Positions 1-4,261 of a stretch of 8,396 nucleotides of DNA are shown one piece after another. The position numbers were made by a program, and so were the translations under genes. The stretch comes from Labilithrix luteola. GTDB lineage: Bacteria > Myxococcota_A > Polyangia > Polyangiales > Polyangiaceae. Location of the stretch: NCBI GenBank assembly GCA_026225435.1, contig JAMFST010000051.1, positions 1-8,396 of the forward strand, in the 5' to 3' direction. The notes below the pieces were generated by a model. That model saw only the letters and a list, made by a program, of their open reading frames with translations, was not told the DNA's origin and did not search any database. The first letter of the stretch is position 1. Each line of letters opens with the position of its first letter.

Positions 1-2
1 CG

Positions 3-578
3 CACCTCCCGCTGGTGAAGGTGCCGGCGGCGATCACTCCGGAAGCGGTGGCGCGCGCGGCGTACTGGTTGGTGCGGCTCGTCGCAGCGACGCAGACGGC
101 GAAGGATCGCGAGACCGGCGCCGACGGCCCGCGCGTGGCGGTGGCGTCGCTCAATCCGCATGCCGGTGAAGGCGGTCTGCTCGGCGACGAGGAAGGCGCC
201 GCGATCGTCCCGGGGATGAACCTCGCGCGCAAACGGCTCGCGGAGGACGGGATCGCGGGGACCTTGATCGGCCCGGTGCCGGCGGAGAGCGCCCTGCGCC
301 GCGCGCGCGGCAAGGACGCCGACTTCGACGCCGTCGTCGCGATGTACCACGACCAGGCGACCATCCCGATGAAGCTCGTCGGCTTCGGCGAAGCGGTGAA
401 CGTCACGCTGGCGCTGCCGATCATCCGTACGAGCGTGGACCACGGGACGGCGTACGACCGGGCAGGGCAGGGGACCGCGGATCCGCGGGGGATGCGCGAG
501 GCGATCCGGTTCGCGGCGTTGATGGCGCGCAAGAGAGTGCTGGGCGGGTCGGGTTATCGCGAAGCTCTCTGGCGTTGA
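3..578 (+). CDS. pdxA: 4-hydroxythreonine-4-phosphate dehydrogenase PdxA, C-terminal part (5' truncated by window edge)
   Basis: PdxA is a cytosolic, metal- and NAD-dependent enzyme. It oxidises and decarboxylates 4-phosphohydroxy-L-threonine in the DXP-dependent pathway to pyridoxal 5'-phosphate. About 191 residues are visible, the C-terminal 55-60% of a protein that is usually about 330 residues. The frame is already open at the left edge with HLPL, part of the family's THLPL motif, so the true start lies outside the window and the GTG at 15 is internal. Family motifs follow in order: SLNPHAGEGG, AMYHDQ with a following Lys, GFGEAVNVTLALP, and RTSVDHGTA. The His residues in NPHAGE and YHDQ fit the known metal and active-site positions. 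The match to PdxA is colinear and unbroken. The stop codon lies in the loop of a perfect inverted repeat at 564-590. A lipoprotein gene follows on the same strand 119 bp downstream and has no evident pathway link. Confidence 0.95.
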   Translation, partial: HLPLVKVPAAITPEAVARAAYWLVRLVAATQTAKDRETGADGPRVAVASLNPHAGEGGLLGDEEGAAIVPGMNLARKRLAEDGIAGTLIGPVPAESALRRARGKDADFDAVVAMYHDQATIPMKLVGFGEAVNVTLALPIIRTSVDHGTAYDRAGQGTADPRGMREAIRFAALMARKRVLGGSGYREALWR

Positions 579-590
579 ACGCCAGAGAGC
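564..590 (+). terminator. Perfect hairpin spanning the pdxA stop codon
   Basis: An 11-bp perfect inverted repeat, GCTCTCTGGCG (564-574) and CGCCAGAGAGC (580-590), encloses the loop TTGAA, which contains the TGA stop of pdxA (576-578). Outside it, TCGC (557-560) can pair with GCGA (594-597) across a 3x3 internal loop. The stem is strong, but no T-run follows. It may be a Rho-independent-like terminator without a U-tract, or a 3'-end stabilising structure. Confidence 0.55.
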
Positions 591-610
591 GCAGCGACCT
601 ACGAGAAAGT

Positions 611-659
611 TAGCGCGGGATTCTCGATGGCGCGTTCAGCGCTATCGGGAATTGCGCTA
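611..659 (+). other. Long imperfect inverted repeat, predicted RNA hairpin
   Basis: Positions 620-633 pair with 639-652 over 14 bp around the 5-nt loop GTTCA. After a 3/1 internal loop, TAGCGC (611-616) pairs with GCGCTA (654-659) over 6 bp. Two of the 14 pairs are G-U in rightward-transcribed RNA (629/643 and 624/648) and would be C-A mismatches in the opposite transcript, so the structure fits rightward RNA best. It ends 38 bp before the lipoprotein ATG, with no T-run after it. It could be a second terminator-like element of pdxA, a leader structure of the lipoprotein mRNA, or a REP-like dispersed repeat. Apart from this hairpin and the one at 564-590, nothing recognisable was seen in 579-697. 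Confidence 0.55.
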
Positions 660-697
660 GGGGCTCGCGGACCGCGGAGCAGGTAAGCTCGAGTGCA

Positions 698-2500
698 ATG
701 AAACTCTCGTTCGCTCTGACCGCCGCCGCCGCTGCCTCCATCGCGCTCCTCGCGCCTCTCGTGGCCTGCGGTTCGAGCTCCGACGACGCCGCTGGCGGCG
801 ACGCCGGCAAGAACGGCAAGTCGAACGACGGCGGCGCCACCGGCACCGGCGACGCCAGCTGCGCCTCCCTGGCCTGCACGAGCGACGGCGGCACCGGCGG
901 CGACGGCGGGCCGGGCGCCGACTCCGGCCCGGTCACGCCGACCGTGTCATCCTGGATGGGCATCAACGCCGACGCCGATCTCCCCTGGAGCGACGTCGCC
1001 ACCCAGCTCGCTGCCTTCACGATCAGCAACGGCGGCAAGGCGGACGCCAACGGCTACCCCGTCGCCGGCGCGTCCGGCACGAGCAGCACGGACATGGGCT
1101 TCCTCCTCCCGAGCGGGACGTACGCCATCAGCTTCACCGGGAGCGGGACGCTGACCGTCGGCGGGATCGGCAAGCTCGCCGGCACCTGGACGACGAGCGG
1201 CGGCGTGCGGTCGAACACCGTCACCATCACCGGCACGCCGGGCACCTTCGGGCAGTCGCTCACCCTCGGCATCACCAACACCGCCGGGCAGAGCGTCACC
1301 GGCATCCACCTGTACCTGCCGGGCGTCGCGCCGGCGTCGGCGGGCACCTTCTCCCCGCAGTACCTCGCCATGCTCAAGCCCTTTCGCGCCGTGCGCTTCA
1401 TGGACTGGGCGGGCACCAACGGCAGCACCATCGCCGACTGGTCGGCGCGCACGCTCCCCACCACCTTCGGCGTGAACGCCGGCATCGTGCCGTGGGAGAC
1501 GATGATCGAGCTGCTCAACGAGACCGGCAAGGACGGCTGGATCAACGTCCCCGAGCACGCGACCGACGCCTACGTGAAGTCACTCGGCGATCTCTTCGCG
1601 ACCAATCTCGACATGACCCGCATCGACGCGGCGCGCGCGGCGGCCGGGCTCACCACGCCGTTCACCCTCTATGTCGAGTACGCCAACGAGACGTGGAACG
1701 GCAGCTTCACCGCCAACGCGACCCTCCTCGCCGCCGCCAACGCCGCGCCCACGACGTACACGGGAATGTACACCGGCTCGTACGGGCCGTCGTTCATGGT
1801 GCAGGACACGAACCTGATGAAGGTCGGACAGGTCGAAGGCGACCGGCTCGTCCAGATCGGCATGAGCCTGCGCAAGGAGCTCGCCAGCACCCCGGTCACC
1901 GTCGCCCCGGTGCTCGCCGGCTGGGCGCTCGGCCCGGCTTACAGCGACGACGCGCTCACCTTCATCAAGGCCAAGTACGGCGACCCCAAGCAGTACGTCT
2001 CGGCGGTCGCCATCGCCCCCTACTTCAGCGTCGACGACAGCAACGGGCAGACCGACTCGCTGGGGAACCTCTTCACCGCGCTCGACACGGCGATCGACGC
2101 GACGGATGCGACCTTGCAGCAGTTCGCCATGCTGGTGAGCCAGTACGGACTGCAGATGACCGCCTACGAAGGCGGGCAGGGGTTCACCGGCTCGACCAAC
2201 CTGACGGTGAAGCACCTGGCCCAGTACGACGCGCGCATGAACGCGAGCTACGCGCGCGCCCTCACCCTCTGGCAGAAGGACGTGGGCAACGCGCTGTACA
2301 TGCACTTCGTCCTCGCCTCGCAGCCGGGTATCCCGGAGTCGTTCTTCCAGTACGGCTTCTGGGGTGCCGCGGGGAGCGTGCTGCTCGATCCTTCCACCTG
2401 CGGAAACAACCTGCCGACGCTCACCGGCAGCGAAACGATCGCCTCGGTATCGAGCGGCTGCCCCAAGTACGCGGCGCTGGCTGCGCACGTTCCGGAGTGA
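698..2500 (+). CDS. Secreted lipoprotein with predicted clan GH-A-like (TIM-barrel) glycosidase domain
   Basis: This 600-residue protein starts with a type II signal peptide: MKLS, an Ala/Leu-rich core, then lipobox LVAC with the lipidated Cys at 24. Residues 25-85 are a Gly/Asp/Ser-rich linker containing two cysteines (55 and 60). Residues 86 to about 205 are rich in Thr, Gly and Ser and alternate in a way that suggests a beta-sandwich module (inference). The remainder looks like an alpha/beta barrel. VEYANETWN (326-334) has the Asn-Glu pair typical of the clan GH-A acid/base, which points to Glu331. AYEGGQ (489-494) offers Glu491 as nucleophile, and the 160-residue spacing is reasonable for strands 4 and 7. 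Similar motifs occur in uncharacterised proteins sometimes annotated as cellulose-binding. I infer a surface polysaccharide-active enzyme but cannot name the substrate or GH family. GGAG/AGG at 676-683 is a distant, weak ribosome site; the ATG is supported by the signal peptide that follows it directly. Confidence 0.85.
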   Translation: MKLSFALTAAAAASIALLAPLVACGSSSDDAAGGDAGKNGKSNDGGATGTGDASCASLACTSDGGTGGDGGPGADSGPVTPTVSSWMGINADADLPWSDVATQLAAFTISNGGKADANGYPVAGASGTSSTDMGFLLPSGTYAISFTGSGTLTVGGIGKLAGTWTTSGGVRSNTVTITGTPGTFGQSLTLGITNTAGQSVTGIHLYLPGVAPASAGTFSPQYLAMLKPFRAVRFMDWAGTNGSTIADWSARTLPTTFGVNAGIVPWETMIELLNETGKDGWINVPEHATDAYVKSLGDLFATNLDMTRIDAARAAAGLTTPFTLYVEYANETWNGSFTANATLLAAANAAPTTYTGMYTGSYGPSFMVQDTNLMKVGQVEGDRLVQIGMSLRKELASTPVTVAPVLAGWALGPAYSDDALTFIKAKYGDPKQYVSAVAIAPYFSVDDSNGQTDSLGNLFTALDTAIDATDATLQQFAMLVSQYGLQMTAYEGGQGFTGSTNLTVKHLAQYDARMNASYARALTLWQKDVGNALYMHFVLASQPGIPESFFQYGFWGAAGSVLLDPSTCGNNLPTLTGSETIASVSSGCPKYAALAAHVPE

Positions 2501-2514
2501 GCTTCGGCCCTGCG

Positions 2515-2829
2515 TCAGGCCCGACGTGGCCGGCGTACAGTGCCTAGTCGCGTTGAGCTCTCTTCCTCGCGCTTCCGCTCGGCGGGGTCGGCCCGTCTAA
2601 GCTGTTTCACGAGGTTGGCGAAACCCGTGGCGGTCTCGAGCCTGTGGGCTGCGGTCTCGAGCCGATGGGCGTCGACCTTCGCACAGACGGTGTCGATGGC
2701 ACTGCTCAGCTTCTCGTTGACCGCCGGGATCGGAGCGCTCGGTTTGCCGATGGCGTCGATCCGGGCAGCGAGCTTCACGTCGAGGGCAGCGATCGCGTCG
2801 AGGACGTCCTTGATTGTCGGCTCGGCCAT
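2515..2829 (-). CDS. Small coiled-coil-like protein of unknown function
   Basis: I do not recognise this 104-residue protein. Residues 5-28 (TIKDVLDAIAALDVKLAARI...) and 38-80 carry hydrophobic residues at heptad-like spacing, so it is probably an amphipathic helix or coiled coil. The C-terminal tail is highly charged: a Glu/Arg/Lys stretch near 84-90 and an Arg-rich end. AHRLETA is repeated exactly in tandem at 54-60 and 61-67. I chose the ATG at 2829 because AAGG sits 8 nt upstream on the coding strand. An in-frame ATG at 2886 would add 19 residues and overlap the previous gene by 11 nt, but has no visible ribosome site. It is the last gene of a leftward cluster and ends 14 bp from the convergent lipoprotein stop. 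It could be a spurious frame in GC-rich DNA, but the helical pattern and cluster position argue that it is real. Confidence 0.6.
   Translation of the reverse strand: MAEPTIKDVLDAIAALDVKLAARIDAIGKPSAPIPAVNEKLSSAIDTVCAKVDAHRLETAAHRLETATGFANLVKQLRRADPAERKREEESSTRLGTVRRPRRA
2632..2673. repeat. Tandem 21-bp duplication inside the coiled-coil gene
   Basis: Two adjacent 21-bp units, 2632-2652 and 2653-2673, both begin GGTCTCGAGCC and match at 17 of 21 positions. On the minus strand they encode two copies of AHRLETA. The length is a multiple of three, so the reading frame is kept. This looks like an in-frame tandem duplication that has since drifted at synonymous positions. Confidence 0.85.
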
Positions 2830-2875
2830 CGAGGAGACCTTAAGCACCGACGAGGTGCTCGGGCAAGGCAACGAC

Positions 2876-3247
2876 CTACCGTCCATGCAGGATCGCGTAC
2901 GCCACCAGCGACACCATGAACACGCAGATCCCCACCGCGCTGTACGTGATCGACCGCGGGAGCTTCTCGCGCCCCGGTGTCTTCATGGCGAACAGCATGT
3001 GCGTCGCCGCCACGACGATCGCGTCGAGGCGCTTCTTCGCCATCGGCGCCTTCGCCTCGTCGCCGCTGTCCTGGATCACGCGGTAGCGACCGGCCAGCTC
3101 CGGCAGCGCCTGCGCGCGCATGGCGTGATCGAGCAGTGCCAGGTGCACCTTGTCGTCGTCCCACGCCTCGAGCGCGCGGGTCCACAGCGCGTCCATGATC
3201 GGGTCGGCGACGAGCTCGTCGTCGCTCGCGATGGTCGGCTCGTTCAC
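2876..3247 (-). CDS. Small protein with C-terminal membrane anchor, unknown function
   Basis: This 123-residue protein starts at a GTG whose last two bases form part of the dtd TGA stop (the overlap reads GTGA), a classic sign of translational coupling. Residues 1-20 are acidic. Residues 20-88 are predicted helical, with Ala/Leu/Arg pairs (ALWTRALEAWDDD, LPELAGRYRVI, KKRLDAIVV) that resemble a TPR-like or other helical bundle. Residues 100-120 (SITYSAVGICVFMVSLVAYA) form one hydrophobic segment followed by only HGR, so it is a tail-anchored or C-terminally anchored protein with its body in the cytosol (inference). The pattern, helical domain with LPE.A.RYR then a KRL.AI segment and a C-terminal helix, recalls small uncharacterised myxobacterial proteins, but that is from memory and unverified. 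The stop is TAG at 2876-2878. A longer frame continues upstream through dtd but is a shadow. Confidence 0.8.
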   Translation of the reverse strand: MNEPTIASDDELVADPIMDALWTRALEAWDDDKVHLALLDHAMRAQALPELAGRYRVIQDSGDEAKAPMAKKRLDAIVVAATHMLFAMKTPGREKLPRSITYSAVGICVFMVSLVAYAILHGR

Positions 3248-3711
3248 GCCGGGAGTATCGCCCGAGACGCGGTGTCGAGCCAGATCGTGACGGGGCCGAC
3301 GCCGACGCTGTGGACGCGCATGTCCGCGCGAAACCGGCCGGTGCCGACCGGCAGACCGCGGGTCCGCGCGTCCGCCACGAAGGCGTCGTAGGCGATCTCC
3401 GCCGGTCCTGGCGGCATCGCCCCGTCGAAGCTCGGCCGCCGCCCCTTGCGCACGTCGCCGTAGAGGGTGAACTGGCTGACGACCAGCAGCCCGCCGCCCA
3501 CGTCGAGCACGCTGGAATCCATCTTCTCGTGCTCGCCGGGCCTGGGGAAGATGCGCAGGCCGAGCACCTTGTCGAGGAGCCACTTGCCATCGTCGGGCCG
3601 GTCCTCCTTGCCGCACCCGAGGTACAAAAGCAGCCCCGGGCCGATGGCGCCGGTGACCTCGCCACCGACCTCGACCCGCGCCTCGCTGACCCGCTGGACG
3701 ACCGCGCGCAT
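3244..3711 (-). CDS. dtd: D-aminoacyl-tRNA deacylase (D-Tyr-tRNA deacylase)
   Basis: Dtd hydrolyses D-aminoacyl-tRNAs and glycine mischarged on tRNA(Ala), protecting translation from wrong-handed residues. It works as a cytosolic homodimer. At 155 residues this copy is slightly longer than the usual 145. It begins MRAVVQRVSEARVEVGGEVTG, matching the family N-terminus, and carries the SQFTL motif at 79-83 followed by RRPSF, then TGRFRADM (124-131). The second active-site motif, usually NxGPVT, reads GVGPVT here (137-142). It keeps the Gly-Pro pair but replaces the first Asn with Gly. An extra tail of about 10 residues follows. The gene starts 9 bp after the TAA of the cysteine-rich gene, and its stop overlaps the GTG of the next gene, so it sits inside a compact leftward operon. 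No strong ribosome site precedes the ATG, which fits coupled translation. Confidence 0.95.
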   Translation of the reverse strand: MRAVVQRVSEARVEVGGEVTGAIGPGLLLYLGCGKEDRPDDGKWLLDKVLGLRIFPRPGEHEKMDSSVLDVGGGLLVVSQFTLYGDVRKGRRPSFDGAMPPGPAEIAYDAFVADARTRGLPVGTGRFRADMRVHSVGVGPVTIWLDTASRAILPA

Positions 3712-3720
3712 GCCGGGCCC

Positions 3721-4140
3721 TTACCGCAGCTGCTTCTGCAGCGCTTCCACCGTCGCGAAGTAGGTCGCGCGGTCGTACGGCTCGTTGAGGATGTGGAAGT
3801 CCTTCCCGGAGAGCCCCACGCAGCCGAAGCAGTAGGTGCAGCCGCGCATGGCGACGCAGCGGAGCAGGTAGGCGCTCGTCAGGCAGCTCTCGCAGTCCTC
3901 GCAGTGCGAGCAGCCGAGGCAGCCCTTGCAATCGGAGCAATGGGAGCAATCGGTGCAATCGGTGCACCGCTCGCAGTACTGGCCGCGGGTGACCGCCCTG
4001 CAGTCGGTGCAGAAGATCGCCTCCACGCACCCCTCGCAACGCTCGCAGCCGAGGCAGGCGACGTTCTCGGTGCGGCGGCTGCGCATCTTGACCAGCTCGG
4101 AAAATCGGCTCTCGAACTCGCGGAGGCTGAGGATGCTCAT
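3721..4140 (-). CDS. Cysteine-rich CxxC-repeat protein, probable metal-binding, unknown function
   Basis: This 139-residue protein has 21 cysteines. An N-terminal helix-like segment (MSILSLREFESRFSEL, then Arg-rich to 23) precedes Cys29, 32, 35, 38, 44 and 47. An unbroken run follows in which every third residue is Cys from 56 to 86 (11 cysteines), then Cys95, 101, 104 and 107. The C-terminus FGCVGLSGKDFHILNEPY...YF (105-128) resembles the end of uncharacterised zinc-ribbon-like proteins with an FGCVGL...K...ILN..Y motif, as I recall from the family; this is unverified. The likely role is zinc or iron-sulphur binding; no catalytic motif is seen. I chose the ATG at 4140 because AAGGG lies 10 nt upstream and the DNA before it is AT-richer and palindromic, like a promoter; the open frame does extend further upstream. 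It is the first gene of the leftward operon with dtd, 9 bp away. Confidence 0.85.
   Translation of the reverse strand: MSILSLREFESRFSELVKMRSRRTENVACLGCERCEGCVEAIFCTDCRAVTRGQYCERCTDCTDCSHCSDCKGCLGCSHCEDCESCLTSAYLLRCVAMRGCTYCFGCVGLSGKDFHILNEPYDRATYFATVEALQKQLR
3883..3981. repeat. 9-bp periodic array encoding the CxxC run
   Basis: The trinucleotide GCA, a Cys codon on the minus strand, recurs every 9 bp eleven times: 3883, 3892, 3901, 3910, 3919, 3928, 3937, 3946, 3955, 3964 and 3973. The central units at 3928-3963 are near-identical (GCAATCGGA, GCAATGGGA, GCAATCGGT, GCAATCGGT). This fits recent slippage or unit duplication within a coding microsatellite, and copy number may vary between strains. 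Confidence 0.85.
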
Positions 4141-4182
4141 GGCGTGTCCGCCCTTCTTTATTCGATCGGCCAAAGAAAACGG

Positions 4183-4203
4183 CGCAGTGAATTTTGCACT
4201 GCG
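4183..4203. promoter_or_regulatory. Inverted repeat, candidate operator
   Basis: Perfect 7-bp arms CGCAGTG and CACTGCG flank AATTTTG, giving a 21-bp dyad with an AT-rich centre. The geometry suits binding of a dimeric helix-turn-helix regulator. It sits 43 bp upstream of the cysteine-rich start and 58 bp upstream of the M15 start, so it could control either or both. No regulator gene is in the window to name it. Confidence 0.5.
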
Positions 4204-4204
4204 A

Positions 4205-4216
4205 CCTACATGTAGG
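4205..4216. promoter_or_regulatory. Perfect 12-bp palindrome CCTACATGTAGG
   Basis: The palindrome is perfect, with no spacer, and begins one base after the preceding inverted repeat. The core TACATGTA resembles TACA/TGTA half-sites bound by BlaI/CopY-type repressors, but it lacks their usual 2-bp spacer, so I do not assign it to that family. Confidence 0.5.
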
Positions 4217-4261
4217 CAACGTGCGGATCGAAGAGACCTGCCCCGTCTCTCGGAGGTTCCG

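Larger units (their letters stand above)
4141..4261. promoter_or_regulatory. Divergent promoter region with palindromes (cysteine-rich operon / M15 peptidase)
   Basis: This 121-bp gap lies between two divergent start codons and is less GC-rich than its surroundings in 4155-4215, as expected for promoters. It holds CGCAGTG (4183-4189) and CACTGCG (4197-4203), which are perfect 7-bp arms around 7 nt, and a perfect 12-bp palindrome CCTACATGTAGG (4205-4216). It also has a small hairpin, AGAGAC (4232-4237) with GTCTCT (4245-4250), just before a strong ribosome site GGAGGT (4252-4257). The palindromes are candidate operators. I could not fix a convincing -35/-10 pair on either strand, so promoter positions are left open. 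Confidence 0.55.

Noticed and set aside
947..1558. Several overlapping frames inside the lipoprotein gene, both strands
   Set aside because: They are Arg/Ala/Gly-biased, with no ribosome sites or domain motifs, and are fully explained by the lipoprotein on the other frame.
3883..3981. Possible CRISPR-like or regulatory repeat array
   Set aside because: Nine-base period, no spacers, and each unit is exactly a Cys-x-x coding step; it is a coding repeat.
4205..4216. BlaI/CopY-type operator
   Set aside because: Half-sites TACA and TGTA are present but directly adjacent, without the usual two-base spacer, and no such regulator is in the window.
4161..4232. Long-range inverted repeat TTCGATC / GATCGAA enclosing the divergent-region palindromes
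   Set aside because: Only seven matched bases at 58-bp separation, not centred on the inner dyads; likely chance.
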